From Desulfitobacterium_A sp034927245 (GTDB lineage Bacteria > Bacillota > Desulfitobacteriia > Desulfitobacteriales > Desulfitobacteriaceae), in contig NZ_JAYFQK010000005.1 of NCBI RefSeq assembly GCF_034927245.1, positions 1-64,000 of the forward strand: a stretch of 64,000 bases of DNA, in the 5' to 3' direction. Below are positions 34,801 to 42,461 of this stretch, in pieces. The notes under the pieces were generated by a model. It made no database searches, was not told the origin of the DNA, and saw only the letters and a list, made by a program, of their open reading frames with translations. A program made the translations under genes and the position numbers. How positions within the stretch are numbered: position 1 is the stretch's first letter; each line of letters begins with the position of its first letter.

Positions 34801-35335
34801 TTTCATGAGATGTACGGAAACCATCAAAGAAATGAAGGAAAGGAACACGGCCCTTGATTGCGCATAAATGGGCAATAAAAGCTAAGTCCAATGCTTCTTG
34901 AACATTATGGGAAGAAAGTTCTGCAAAACCTGTAGGACGGACAGACATTACGTCTTGATGGTCACCAAAAATAGAAAGCGCATGGGTTGCTAAGGCACGG
35001 GCGCTTACATGGAATACACCGGGAAGCAGTTCTCCCGCAATTTTATACATATTAGGAATCATCAGGAGTAACCCTTGAGAAGCAGTATACGTTGTTGTTA
35101 AAGCACCAGCTTGGAGGGAACCATGAACCGCACCGGCAGCCCCTGCTTCAGATTGCATTTCTACAACCTTTACAGGTTGACCGAAGATATTTTTCTTTCC
35201 ATGAGCTGCCCATTCGTCCACAAACTCGGCCATCGTCGAAGAAGGCGTAATGGGGAAGATGGTTGCGACTTCTGAAAATGCATACGACGCATGTGCTGCC
35301 GCTTCATTACCATCCATGGTTTTCATTTTTGCCAT
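31805..35335 (-). CDS. nifJ: pyruvate:ferredoxin (flavodoxin) oxidoreductase, homodimeric
   Basis: A 1176-residue single-chain enzyme that oxidises pyruvate with CoA to acetyl-CoA and CO2, passing electrons to ferredoxin. Domain order: pyrimidine-binding domain with EGNEAAAH-like DGNEAAAHASY and PITPSS (thiamin diphosphate contacts), CoA/gamma domain, two [4Fe-4S] motifs CIQCNQCSFVCPHAAIRP and CTGCGNCVETCP, then the TPP domain with CPGCGE and GGDGWAYDIGYGG. The ATG at 35335 is chosen because AGGAGG lies 9 nt before it; an ATG three codons earlier touches that site. It is monocistronic, with promoter 35531-35560 and a terminator behind. This is the central pyruvate-oxidising enzyme of anaerobes. 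Confidence 0.97.
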   Translation of the reverse strand: MAKMKTMDGNEAAAHASYAFSEVATIFPITPSSTMAEFVDEWAAHGKKNIFGQPVKVVEMQSEAGAAGAVHGSLQAGALTTTYTASQGLLLMIPNMYKIAGELLPGVFHVSARALATHALSIFGDHQDVMSVRPTGFAELSSHNVQEALDLAFIAHLCAIKGRVPFLHFFDGFRTSHEIQKIELTDYEDVAKLLDRDALQAFRDRALNPEHPVLRGSAQNPDIYFQEREASNKFYEAIPDIVEHYMQEYKKITGREYHPFQYYGAEDAERVIIAMGSVCDTIEETIDYLMSKGEKVGVIKVHLYRPFSTKYLFKVMPKTVKKIAVLDRTKEPGSTGEPLYLDIKDAFYTSELHPVIVGGRYGLGSKDTTPSQVLAVYKNLSADQPKNSFTMGIVDDVTNLSLAEDEIIDTAPEGTIACKFWGLGSDGTVGANKQAIKIIGDHTDMFAQAYFQYDSKKSGGTTISHVRFGKKQIKSPYYVIGANYIACHNQAYVPLYDLVKGLKKNGTFVLNTQWKPEELEEKLPASLKQYLAKNSINFYTIDAVSIAREIGLGSRINMIMQAAFFKLANVIPVDQAIAYLKESVVKSYGKKGQEVVDMNNAAIDRGVGSLVKIDIPAAWAEAGNAQAEAAATQELPDFVKNIMNPMNALEGDNLPVSAFNGMEDGTHPSGTAAYEKRGIAVMVPEWQMDNCIQCNQCSFVCPHAAIRPFLMDEKEAAKAPETFVGKKAIGKEAEGLKFRIQVSTLDCTGCGNCVETCPSKEKAIVMKPAQEQIAAQAENWEYALTLSDKSKRFNLNTVKNSQFPQPLFEFNGACPGCGETANVKLLTQLFGDRMMIANATGCSSIWGGSSPSVPYTTNKEGKGPSWANSLFEDNAEFGYGMYLGVRQQREKIQALMTEALATEISAELKEAFQEWISSMNDGDASKAASAKVLALLNDYQGDNELLKGILDRKDHLVKKSQWIVGGDGWAYDIGYGGLDHVLASGDDVNVLVMDTEVYSNTGGQSSKATPRAAVAKFAAAGKRIRKKDLGMMAMSYGYVYVAQIAIGANMNQALKAIKEAEAYHGPSLIIAYAPCINHGLRAGMSKSLEEAKKAVETGYWHLYRFNPDLEEEGKNPFALDSKEPTKPFRDFIMGEVRYTSLLKTFPETAEELFAGAEKYAKVRLDSYKRLADQKWD

Positions 35336-35530
35336 TGGATACATCCTCCTTAAAATAAGAAAAGTTTAATTATATTTTAAAATTCTTTGTTTCTATCTAT
35401 TATCACAAAATGTTAATAAGACCACTATTTAGACTTATTAAATAGATAGAATTTTCATAAAGAATTTCAAAAAATAGACGAGGGCACTGATCTAATATAT
35501 ACTAGAACAGTCCCCTTCTTCTTCAGTACA

Positions 35531-35560
35531 AGTATAACCTTCGCCTGTTTCATTAGTCAA
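35531..35560 (-). promoter_or_regulatory. sigma-A promoter of nifJ with hairpin leader
   Basis: On the minus strand TTGACT and TATACT are 18 nt apart. The leader of about 190 nt contains a hairpin built from ACTG..CTA and TAG..CAGT arms (about 35480-35512) with no adequate T-run, followed by a strongly AT-rich stretch. Confidence 0.55.
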
Positions 35561-35592
35561 GATAAAATCATATGTGTGAAAAACTGTACAGG

Positions 35593-35847
35593 TTAAATCC
35601 CGAAGACCTGCAGTCCTACAAGTGCTAAAACGCCCGGAAAACCCAGAATACCCACAAGAATAATAGTAGACACGTTGATGGGAATTCCAAAACCTAAAAT
35701 ACTTAAACCAAGGTTTAAAAGCCATAAACCCACAATTCCTCCCAAAATATGTATGGATAGTTTAAGCAAAATATGCGGTTTTCTTAAGCTTGAAAGCACA
35801 ACCAGCCCCATTAGAACAATGAAAAGACCAAAAAAAATAAATGTCAT
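35593..35847 (-). CDS. bofA: BofA-family inhibitor of pro-sigma-K processing
   Basis: An 84-residue protein with two or three membrane helices and the family ending INVSTIILVGILGFPGVLAL. In Bacillus BofA holds the protease SpoIVFB inactive in the outer forespore membrane until the SpoIVB signal arrives. The ATG at 35847 has AGGAGG 7 nt upstream; TTG two codons earlier is unlikely. Its place downstream of recR equals that of Bacillus, although yaaL is absent. Confidence 0.85.
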   Translation of the reverse strand: MTFIFFGLFIVLMGLVVLSSLRKPHILLKLSIHILGGIVGLWLLNLGLSILGFGIPINVSTIILVGILGFPGVLALVGLQVFGI

Positions 35848-35975
35848 GGTCAATCCTCCTTTGCTCGTCCCAGTGTCCTAGTCCAAGCCTATGCCTGAAG
35901 TTTGCAAAGAAGAACTGACTCTGACTTTAAATCTTTGACTTTTCGCTGCCATTATCTAATTTTCAATGAACCGTT

Positions 35976-36572
35976 TTAAATCTGCCGGCGGCCTTCTAAA
36001 GCTCGGGCAATCGTAACCTCATCGGCATACTCCAAATCTCCGCCAACCGGTAAACCGTGAGCGATCCGTGTCACTTTAATTCCCATAGGTTTTAAAAGCT
36101 TGGACAAATAAAGTGAGGTTGCTTCCCCTTCGACAGTTGGATTCAGAGCCATAACGACTTCCTGAACCCCATCCAGTCGTTTCAAAAATTTAGAAACCGT
36201 TAATTGCTCCGGTCCAATCCCTTCAAGTGGAGAAATAACTCCATGTAAAACATGATATCTTCCCTTATATTCTCTTGTTTTTTCTAGGGCAGCAACATCC
36301 CGAGGTTGTTCTACAATACAGAGGAGTGAGGGGTCTCGTTTATCGCTCGTACAAATAGGGCAAGGATCTTGTTGGGTGTAATTACAACAAACGGAGCATT
36401 CCTTAATATTCTTTAAAGCATAATGAATCGTATCCGCAAGGGATTCAGCTGTTTGAGGTTGCTGCAAAAGATAAAAGGCTAAACGGCCCGCCGTTTTTGG
36501 CCCAATACCCGGAAGTTTCGAAAGACCTGCGATAAGATCCGCTAAAGGCTGTGGATAGTTTAAAAAATCCAT
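35976..36572 (-). CDS. recR: recombination mediator RecR
   Basis: A 198-residue DNA-repair protein. The order is a helix-hairpin-helix (LSKLPGIGPKTAGRLAFYLL), a C4 zinc finger (CSVCCNYTQQDPCPIC), a Toprim domain (CIVEQPRDVAALEKT, NPTVEGEATSLYL) and a C-terminal Walker B-like segment. With RecO it loads RecA on SSB-coated gaps. It follows ybaB and dnaX in one transcription unit, the classic dnaX-ybaB-recR order. Confidence 0.97.
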   Translation of the reverse strand: MDFLNYPQPLADLIAGLSKLPGIGPKTAGRLAFYLLQQPQTAESLADTIHYALKNIKECSVCCNYTQQDPCPICTSDKRDPSLLCIVEQPRDVAALEKTREYKGRYHVLHGVISPLEGIGPEQLTVSKFLKRLDGVQEVVMALNPTVEGEATSLYLSKLLKPMGIKVTRIAHGLPVGGDLEYADEVTIARALEGRRQI

Positions 36573-36591
36573 ATTTTAGTTCTCTGATATC

Positions 36592-36939
36592 CTAGAACAA
36601 TCCGGGGATTTTTAGGCCTCCGGTCAGCCTGCCCATTTCCGAAGCCGTCATTTCTTCAACTTTACGGAAGCCTTCATTGACAGCAGCCTTAATCATATCT
36701 TCGAGCATTTCCACATCTTCCGGATCCACAGCCTCCGGTTTAATCTTTAATTCAATAAGTTCCATTTTTCCGCTAACGACAACCTGGACAGCGCCCCCGC
36801 CGGCCGAAGCATCAACTGTTTTTGATTTAAGTTCCTCTTGAGTTTTTGCCATTTCCTCCTGGAGTTTCTGAGCTTGCTTCAACATATTATTCATATTGCC
36901 CATATTCCCCATATTCCCCATACCGCCTTTATAACCCAT
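36592..36939 (-). CDS. YbaB/EbfC nucleoid-associated protein
   Basis: A 115-residue DNA-binding protein of the YbaB/EbfC family (AGGGAVQVVVSGKMELIELKI, LEDMIKAAVNEGFRKVEEM). Helices at both ends pack as tweezers in the dimer. The N terminus has an unusual Gly-Asn-Met repeat (GNMGNMGNMNNM) before the usual start of the domain (LKQAQKLQEEM). AGGAGC precedes the ATG. It lies between dnaX and recR. Confidence 0.93.
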   Translation of the reverse strand: MGYKGGMGNMGNMGNMNNMLKQAQKLQEEMAKTQEELKSKTVDASAGGGAVQVVVSGKMELIELKIKPEAVDPEDVEMLEDMIKAAVNEGFRKVEEMTASEMGRLTGGLKIPGLF

Positions 36940-37003
36940 AAATCACACGCTCCTTATTATAAATACATCTTTAAATGATTGTACTTAAAATTCTCTTACT
37001 TGT

Positions 37004-38689
37004 CTAATCCTGCTTAACCACAACAAGGTCTGCGCCAAAAATATCTTCGGCTTTTTTAACAATGGGATTATTGTCTTCTTGATTTATTTTCGGTTTTAAG
37101 CCTTCCCATTCGTTCTCCATCATATTTTGCATTTGCAAAGGGGTACCCAAAACCTCCTGTAGCACTTTTTCAATCGTCTCTCGATTTTCAGGTTGATCCA
37201 CTTTATCCCGGTGAAATGAAAACCCTTCCTTAAAAACAACATACAATTTTTGCTCTCTTAAATCTGCAGGTTTCCCTTCCATGAGAAAAGCATGGGTTGA
37301 CTTTTTATATTTTCGCACCTGGTCCAGAACTTCCGGCCACTTTTCCTGAATAAGTTCAAGCGATAGACCGTTTTGTCCGTTTTTAGATAAATTAACCTTA
37401 GGTGGCGTTTTTGATTCGGGTTTACGTTTTTCTTCAGCGGAATTTCGTAGGCTTTTTGAAGCCCGTCCTTGGTGATTTTGTTGATCCTGTTGAGCAAATT
37501 GAGCGGATTGAACCTGAGCACCTTGTCCCGATGCCAGCTTTCCAACCTCCTGCTCAAGTAAAGTGAGACGCCGCTCTATTTCCACGTTATCCGAAGGACT
37601 TCCTGCCCGTTCCTGCGTATCATAAATCATTTGAACGATTAACATTTCCGCAGCAAGGCGGGCATTCGATGCATATTTAAGCTGACCTTCTCCTTGCAAA
37701 AGGATACTAATCCATTGAAGAATAAGCCTCATCCCAGCCTTGTCACTTTGCTCGGCAATTTTCTCTTTGAGTTGAGGGGCAATATTAGGAATTTGATGGG
37801 TTGAAACATAGAGTAAAGACTGCCGCAAATACTCCAGAAATTCCTTCAATATCTGCCGCGGATCACGGCCTTGATTAACTCCTTCTGTCAATAAACCTAA
37901 TGCTTGGGCATAATCCCGAGTAATAAGGATATCAAAGAGTCTGGCGCTATATTCTTCCCCAACCATTCCTAAAACTTGATAAACTTGCTCTACCCCAATA
38001 TTTCCATCCAGAAGTAAACACTGATCAAGAACACTTAAGGCGTCACGTAAACCCCCTTCAGACTTTTGAGCAATAATTTTCAAGGCCTCCGGAGAAACAG
38101 TACGCTCAATCGCTTGACAGACTTCTTGTAAACGTGTCTCAATTTGCTCAAGAGGAATTCGGTGAAATTCAAAACGCTGCACTCGAGACAGGATGGTCAA
38201 CGGTATTTTTTGAACCTCTGTCGTTGCCAGGATAAAAACGACTTGTTTCGGCGGTTCTTCTAGCGTCTTGAGCAAAGCATTGAAGGCTTCCGTCGTCAGC
38301 ATATGAACTTCATCAATAATATAGACTTTATATTTTCCTTCACTTGCACTAAGCCGAACATTTTCACGCAATTCACGGATTTCATCAATACCGCGGTTCG
38401 ATGCAGCATCGATTTCCAAGACTTCCATTGCGTTTCCCTGGTCAATGCTTAAACAAGAGGAACACTGATTACAAGGTTCAATTCCGTTTGGATTCTCACA
38501 ATTTAAAGCTTTAGCCAGAACTTTGGCCGCAGTCGTTTTTCCTGTTCCGCGAGGCCCGCTGAACAAATAAGCATGGGCAATTTTTCCTTGTTTTAAGGCA
38601 TTGGTGAGGGTCTTTGTCACATGTTCCTGACCCACTATTTCACTGAACTTTTTCGGGCGCCATTCACGATAAAGCGCTAAATAGGCCAT
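37004..38689 (-). CDS. dnaX: DNA polymerase III subunits gamma/tau
   Basis: The 561-residue clamp-loader ATPase that loads DnaN rings at primed sites. Motifs: MAYLALYREWRPKKFSEIVG, Walker A GPRGTGKTTAAK, the zinc module CENPNGIEPCNQCSSC, Walker B VYIIDEVHML, the SRC-like SRVQRF, then a charged Gln/Lys-rich linker and the tau-type C terminus. The ATG at 38689 has AAGGTGGG upstream; the longer open frame reaches into the SRP RNA gap and is not used. No slippery A-run for a gamma form was noticed. Confidence 0.96.
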   Translation of the reverse strand: MAYLALYREWRPKKFSEIVGQEHVTKTLTNALKQGKIAHAYLFSGPRGTGKTTAAKVLAKALNCENPNGIEPCNQCSSCLSIDQGNAMEVLEIDAASNRGIDEIRELRENVRLSASEGKYKVYIIDEVHMLTTEAFNALLKTLEEPPKQVVFILATTEVQKIPLTILSRVQRFEFHRIPLEQIETRLQEVCQAIERTVSPEALKIIAQKSEGGLRDALSVLDQCLLLDGNIGVEQVYQVLGMVGEEYSARLFDILITRDYAQALGLLTEGVNQGRDPRQILKEFLEYLRQSLLYVSTHQIPNIAPQLKEKIAEQSDKAGMRLILQWISILLQGEGQLKYASNARLAAEMLIVQMIYDTQERAGSPSDNVEIERRLTLLEQEVGKLASGQGAQVQSAQFAQQDQQNHQGRASKSLRNSAEEKRKPESKTPPKVNLSKNGQNGLSLELIQEKWPEVLDQVRKYKKSTHAFLMEGKPADLREQKLYVVFKEGFSFHRDKVDQPENRETIEKVLQEVLGTPLQMQNMMENEWEGLKPKINQEDNNPIVKKAEDIFGADLVVVKQD

Positions 38690-38784
38690 TATCCCACCTT
38701 CACTTTTCGCCAAGACATCATTCGTTGTTTTTTCCGTATATACCAAAAAAGATGGTACATAGACCATCTTAAATTTAAAGGCCG

Positions 38785-39044
38785 TGCACCTTTGTCCGAA
38801 CAAACACTTCCGGACGAATCCAAGCTTCCTTGCTCGGTTTAGGCAATCTTACGGCACACAGAGTTTACTCCTTAGTGCTGCTTCCGTCAGGATCTGACAC
38901 GGTTCAAAGTGCTCTGTTGCGTAAGACCCAAACTTCATTACAAGTCATACTTGGCCGCTCCACAAGCGTTGCCCTCGCGCAGGAATTCAACCCTGCTATA
39001 GCGGATTGCAGGTTACAGGATTCCGCCACCATCCCGTCTAGCAC
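38785..39044 (-). ncRNA. ffs: signal recognition particle RNA, bacterial large type
   Basis: On the minus strand the transcript starts near GTGCTAGACGG and carries the Alu-domain block GGTGGCGGAATCCTGTAACC and TGCAATCCGCTATAGCAGGG, as in Bacillus scRNA. A long helix pairs GTTTGGGTCTTACGCAACAG with CTGTGTGCCGTAAGATTGCC, and its tip holds the Ffh-binding GGAAGCAGCAC. A further helix pairs CCAAG with CTTGG. Both Alu and S domains are present, so it is the roughly 260-nt form. The 5' end is placed about 10 nt after its TATAAT; the 3' end is approximate. dnaX lies downstream, as in Bacillus. Confidence 0.95.
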
Positions 39045-39054
39045 GACCAAAATT

Positions 39055-39084
39055 ATTATAACAAAATAAAAAGCCGAAGTCGAA
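39055..39084 (-). promoter_or_regulatory. promoter of the SRP RNA
   Basis: On the minus strand TTCGAC and TATAAT are 18 nt apart, with the -10 ending 10 nt before the predicted RNA start. Confidence 0.6.
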
Positions 39085-39119
39085 TACATTATTGATCAAA
39101 CTTGGCTCTAGTTAACTAA

Positions 39120-39212
39120 TGGCGGAGAGAGAGGGATTCGAACCCTCGACACAGGTTACCCCATGTACTCGCTTTCCAGGCGAGCGCCTTCGACCAGCTC
39201 AGCCACCTCTCC
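39120..39212 (-). tRNA. tRNA-Ser (GGA)
   Basis: A complete class II tRNA on the minus strand. The anticodon stem CTCGC/GCGAG encloses CTGGAAA, giving anticodon GGA. The long variable arm of serine tRNAs, a GGTTCGAATCC T-arm and an encoded CCA end are present. It lies just upstream of the SRP RNA. Confidence 0.97.
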
Positions 39213-39335
39213 GTGGTGGGTCGTTGAAAATAAGATATTAAATTTCAAGTGACGTTTGATATTATAAGCTATAGTTAAAACCATGTCAACAAATTTCACC
39301 AAAGACTTCCCATTCCATATTCTACAAATTCTACT

Positions 39336-39506
39336 TTACCAAAAACTTAATTGTTTATATGTCGTAACTCGTTGATATTGGTTTAATAATTGATCAAGTT
39401 GTTGACTGACTTCGACAACTTCATCATCTACAAGATTATGGGTTAAGCCCAGTTTATTCAGTTTTTTTCGCAACGCCTCTATTCTCTTTAAAAGTTTTTT
39501 TTCCAT
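39336..39506 (-). CDS. Spo0E-like aspartyl-phosphate phosphatase
   Basis: A 56-residue protein reading MEKKLLKRIEALRKKLNKLG, then LTHNLVDDEVVEVSQQLDQL and LNQYQRV. The SQxLDxxI/L...Y signature is that of the Spo0E family, small helical-hairpin phosphatases that strip phosphate from Spo0A~P and so delay sporulation. GGGGGG lies 7 nt before the ATG. It stands alone between tRNA-Ser and an ATPase gene. The call rests on the signature motif and size; the response regulator it acts on is inferred. Confidence 0.85.
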   Translation of the reverse strand: MEKKLLKRIEALRKKLNKLGLTHNLVDDEVVEVSQQLDQLLNQYQRVTTYKQLSFW

Positions 39507-39871
39507 TTTTATTCCCCCCGAATCTCTTTATATATTACATTTTAAAGATTTCAAGAGAAAATAACAACGAAATTTATTCCAGAAACAGGGAATTGTCTGT
39601 CGAATTATGACTTATTACTTTAAATTGATAAGTCGCAAAGATTATTAATACTTCCGATAGAGCGGTTACACGGTTTACTTGATGCACAAGGCCGCAATCT
39701 GTCAGCCATAGCAAAAATACAAAAAGTACAACGACTTTTTGAAGATTAATAACACTTTATTCAACGACATTTTGATATATTTCATTGTTTTGTATAACCA
39801 TGCTTCTATATCATTAAAAGTGCAGCATCAATGTACAAGGGCACTAAAGTACCGATATACCCCTTCTATTT
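39507..39871. other. gene-free stretch with a possible short relic
   Basis: This AT-rich gap contains no recognisable gene. A 41-codon open frame with no start codon (39624-39749, plus strand; ERLHGLLDAQGRNLSAIAKI inside) ends in TAA and may be the tail of a lost gene. It lies upstream of the Spo0E-like gene and beyond the end of the ATPase gene. Confidence 0.3.
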
Positions 39872-41086
39872 TCAATTCCAATCATCTGTCAGAAGAAATT
39901 CACGTATGTTCCAATGCTTGAGACCATCCCTGCTCATATCAAATTCGTCATAGGACACAACATACTTGGGATAGTTATCCTTTATAGCATCATATGCTCC
40001 GAATTCACGTTGGATCGTTTCCTCAGAGGCAAGCAGGTAGGCCACTTGAACATAGAGCTTTTGCCCTTGCTTTTCAGCGATAAAATCAATCTCTTTTTCT
40101 CCTGCTTTTCCAACGGTAACTTTATAGCCCCGGCGCAGCAACTCCATAAAAACAATATTCTCAAAAATGAGATTGATATCTTTCCTATTCCCGCCGAAAA
40201 CAGCCTCCCTTATTCCGTGATCGGCAATATAGTATTTTTCATTGACAGTAAGAATCTTCTTCCCCTGCAAATCCTGCCTGCGGACACGGTAGAACAGAAA
40301 GGCATCCTCGCAAGCCTTGATATAGTTCAATATTGTTTCTGGCGCTACAGTGCGCCCCTCGCTTTTGAGATATTTAGAAATTGCCGTAGCAGAGAAAGTC
40401 GTCCCGACATTAGCCGTAATATAGGCGATGATACGCTCCAGCAGATCAACATCCCGAATACTGTTGCGTTTTACGATATCCTTCAGAACAACGGAGTTGT
40501 AGAGGTCTTGCAGATACTGACGGCTTGGCTGTTCGGCATAACGAAGATTGCTCAAATACGGCATCCCGCCATCCGTCAAATACCGGATAAACATCTCTCT
40601 CGAATTGGCATCGGAAAAAACCTCTTGATATAGCTTTGAAAACTCTTGAAAAGAAAAAGGATAAATCACAAACTCTACATACCTTCCTGCCAGGTATGTG
40701 GCCAGTTCTCCCGAAAGCAGCTTGGCATTGGAGCCGGTAATATAAATATCACAGTCAAATTCAACCCGAAAGGAATTGATGCACCTTTCCCAGCCAGCAA
40801 CTTCTTGAATTTCATCAAAAAACAGATAGGCCTTAGCGGAGATCTCCTTCACCCGCCTGGTAATTTCCTCATGCAAGGCGTTTGCAAAGCAAAGGTGTGC
40901 GTTGCTCATATTCTCGAAATTGATAGAAATGAACTGATTTTCATTGACACCGGAGGTGACCAGCTCTTGCTTAATTAATTCCAACATGACAGACTTGCCA
41001 CTGCGCCGGATGCCGGTTAAAACCTTAATAAGCTTATTCCCAATAAAGGGACGAATGCGGCTCATGTATAACTCTCGATTGATCAT
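39872..41086 (-). CDS. AAA-type ATP-binding protein, DUF4143 family
   Basis: A 404-residue protein. The N-terminal ATPase has Walker A LTGIRRSGKSVML (about 22-34), Walker B AYLFFDEIQEV and a sensor-like ITGSNAKLL. The C-terminal DUF4143 part holds a winged-helix-like segment and a restriction-endonuclease-like core (GKAGEKEIDFIAEKQGQKLYVQVAY). These proteins are common accessory genes with no settled function; defence or toxin-antitoxin roles have been proposed. It stands alone between gene-poor stretches and probably arrived by transfer. AAGGGGG precedes the ATG. Confidence 0.9.
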   Translation of the reverse strand: MINRELYMSRIRPFIGNKLIKVLTGIRRSGKSVMLELIKQELVTSGVNENQFISINFENMSNAHLCFANALHEEITRRVKEISAKAYLFFDEIQEVAGWERCINSFRVEFDCDIYITGSNAKLLSGELATYLAGRYVEFVIYPFSFQEFSKLYQEVFSDANSREMFIRYLTDGGMPYLSNLRYAEQPSRQYLQDLYNSVVLKDIVKRNSIRDVDLLERIIAYITANVGTTFSATAISKYLKSEGRTVAPETILNYIKACEDAFLFYRVRRQDLQGKKILTVNEKYYIADHGIREAVFGGNRKDINLIFENIVFMELLRRGYKVTVGKAGEKEIDFIAEKQGQKLYVQVAYLLASEETIQREFGAYDAIKDNYPKYVVSYDEFDMSRDGLKHWNIREFLLTDDWN

Positions 41087-41260
41087 AAATAAAAGACCCC
41101 CTTGCCATATCTAATATCATAGCAATACAATATCGCGTGTATATCTTAAATGCAAGTTTATTTATTAGACTATATAAGATATAACTTATAAAATATATAT
41201 TTCTACGAAATTCATCACCCAAACTGTAATTCAATTAGTGTGCCAAGATATCGGGGTATA

Positions 41261-41286
41261 AGTTTTTATCGGTTGATAAACTCGAA
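41261..41286. repeat. 26-bp dispersed hairpin repeat, copy 1
   Basis: A 26-bp sequence containing TTTTTATCGGTTGATAAA recurs without mismatch at 63250-63275. It is partly self-complementary (TTTATC/GATAAA type arms). It lies in the 41087-41531 gap, which is otherwise AT-rich and shows only the tRNA terminator. Confidence 0.85.
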
Positions 41287-41480
41287 TATAAGCAGCAAAG
41301 AATATTTTTCGAATAATTGTGAGCAAGGTATAAGTGTTTTGCCGCTGTCGAATTTCAAATAACATTAAATCCGCTAAACATTATTTCTCATTAACATTTT
41401 TATGGTTATATCCGCAAAACTACTTTATAATTTCTTATTAAGCACAGAGTATTAGTCGCCGCTTATTTTGGTTTATAAAA

Positions 41481-41506
41481 ATGACCTGTCAAAACTGACA
41501 GGTCAT
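41481..41506 (-). terminator. terminator after tRNA-Ser (CGA)
   Basis: ATGACCTGTCA and TGACAGGTCAT pair perfectly around AAAC; the minus strand continues with TTTTTATAA. It ends the tadA/tRNA transcription unit. Confidence 0.9.
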
Positions 41507-41531
41507 TGATTGCATGATTAAAATATATGTA

Positions 41532-41622
41532 TGGCGGAGGAGGTGGGATTCGAACCCACGTGACGCTCACGCGCCAACCCGATTTCGAGTCGGGCTCGTT
41601 ATGACCACTTCGATACTCCTCC
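41532..41622 (-). tRNA. tRNA-Ser (CGA)
   Basis: A class II tRNA on the minus strand. Stem CCCGA/TCGGG encloses CTCGAAA, giving anticodon CGA. A long variable arm, GGTTCGAATCC and encoded CCA are present. It follows tadA by 15 bp. Confidence 0.97.
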
Positions 41623-41637
41623 AAACTTATTCACTTT

Positions 41638-42084
41638 TTACCGATGCTTACGAAAAAAATCCTTCAGCAGTGCCGCGCATTCATCCTCGAGGATTCCTGC
41701 AATCACATCCACCCGGTGGTTCCAATAGTTCCGGTCCAAAACATTCATCACTGAACCGACCGCACCGCCTTTCAGATCGCTTGCTCCATAAACAAGTCTC
41801 TTCAAACGTGCTTGGACTAAAGCACCTGCACACATCGGACAAGGTTCTAACGTAACGTAAAGTGTTGCTTCAGATAAACGCCAAACCCCCAACTTTTCTG
41901 TGGCACGTTGTACAGCTAAAACCTCGGCATGAGCTGTTGGGTCTTGCCTTTGCTCTTTCTCATTATGAGCTAAAGCAATAACATGATTATCTTGTACAAC
42001 AACTGCACCTATCGGAACTTCTCCTAAATCATACGCGATCTTGGCCTGTTCCAAGGCAATGCGCATCCAATCCTGATGACTCAT
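41638..42084 (-). CDS. tadA: tRNA-specific adenosine deaminase TadA
   Basis: A 148-residue zinc deaminase that converts A34 to inosine in the wobble position of tRNA-Arg(ACG). The catalytic HAEV (TAHAEVLAVQ) and zinc PCPMC (LEPCPMCAGALVQARL) are intact. A tRNA-Arg(ACG) gene, its expected substrate, lies about 120 bp upstream on the same strand. GAGG precedes the ATG. It lies near dnaX and the SRP RNA, as in Bacillus. Confidence 0.96.
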   Translation of the reverse strand: MSHQDWMRIALEQAKIAYDLGEVPIGAVVVQDNHVIALAHNEKEQRQDPTAHAEVLAVQRATEKLGVWRLSEATLYVTLEPCPMCAGALVQARLKRLVYGASDLKGGAVGSVMNVLDRNYWNHRVDVIAGILEDECAALLKDFFRKHR

Positions 42085-42099
42085 AGAGTACCTCTATAA

Positions 42100-42178
42100 T
42101 GGTGACCCCGGGAGGACTCGAACCTCCGCAAGACAGGGTTTAGGAAACCCCCGCTCTATCCACCTGAGCTACGAGGCC
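42100..42178 (-). tRNA. tRNA-Arg (CCU)
   Basis: Acceptor GGCCTCG pairs with CGGGGTC; the anticodon stem GGGGT/ACCCT encloses TTCCTAA, giving anticodon CCT. T-arm GGTTCGAGTCC and CCA are encoded. It lies 15 bp before tadA. Confidence 0.95.
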
Positions 42179-42205
42179 AAGACGCTGTTTCATCTGAGAA
42201 TTATA

Positions 42206-42282
42206 TGGTGCGCTCGGAGGGATTCGAACCCCCGGCCTTCTGATTCGTAGTCAGACGCTCTATCCAGCTGAGCCACGAGCGC
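42206..42282 (-). tRNA. tRNA-Arg (ACG)
   Basis: Acceptor GCGCTCG pairs with CGAGCGC; stem TCTGA/TCAGA encloses CTACGAA, giving anticodon ACG, the substrate of TadA. CCA is encoded. Confidence 0.97.
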
Positions 42283-42298
42283 ATAAAATGGCGGATTA

Positions 42299-42425
42299 AA
42301 TGGCGGAGGGGGTGGGATTCGCGCCGTTCGTTACACTCACTTTCACGCCTGGTCGGGAAAATGCTTCCAAAGGTCGCATTTTCTATTCCTCCCGTTCGAA
42401 TCCCATTCCCCTGTCGCTGATTCAT
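42299..42425. pseudogene. tRNA-Ser-derived relic with opposed 3' ends
   Basis: Positions 42299-42322 copy the 3' end of the tRNA-Ser(UGA) gene (CCA, acceptor and half the T-arm) and then diverge. About 70 bp on, TTCGAATCCCATTCCCC (from 42394) is a similar tRNA end in the opposite orientation. No complete cloverleaf can be drawn between them. It looks like the scar of a duplication-inversion or of an element that used the tRNA end. Confidence 0.6.
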
Positions 42426-42461
42426 TTGTTACGGATTTTGAATAAAATCGTGTTTATTAAA

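Noticed and set aside
35492..35725. A 77-codon frame overlapping bofA
   Set aside because: It lies in another frame across bofA and the nifJ promoter; bofA has a family match and ribosome site.
38690..38803. Longer dnaX reading frame starting at 38803
   Set aside because: The 38 extra codons lack a ribosome site, and the family start MAYLALYREWRP at 38689 has one.
41087..41260. Toxin-antitoxin partner upstream of the ATPase
   Set aside because: No open frame with a ribosome site is found in this AT-rich gap.
42201..42425. A 74-codon frame over the tRNA-Arg(ACG) and the tRNA relic
   Set aside because: It is a translation of tRNA sequence.
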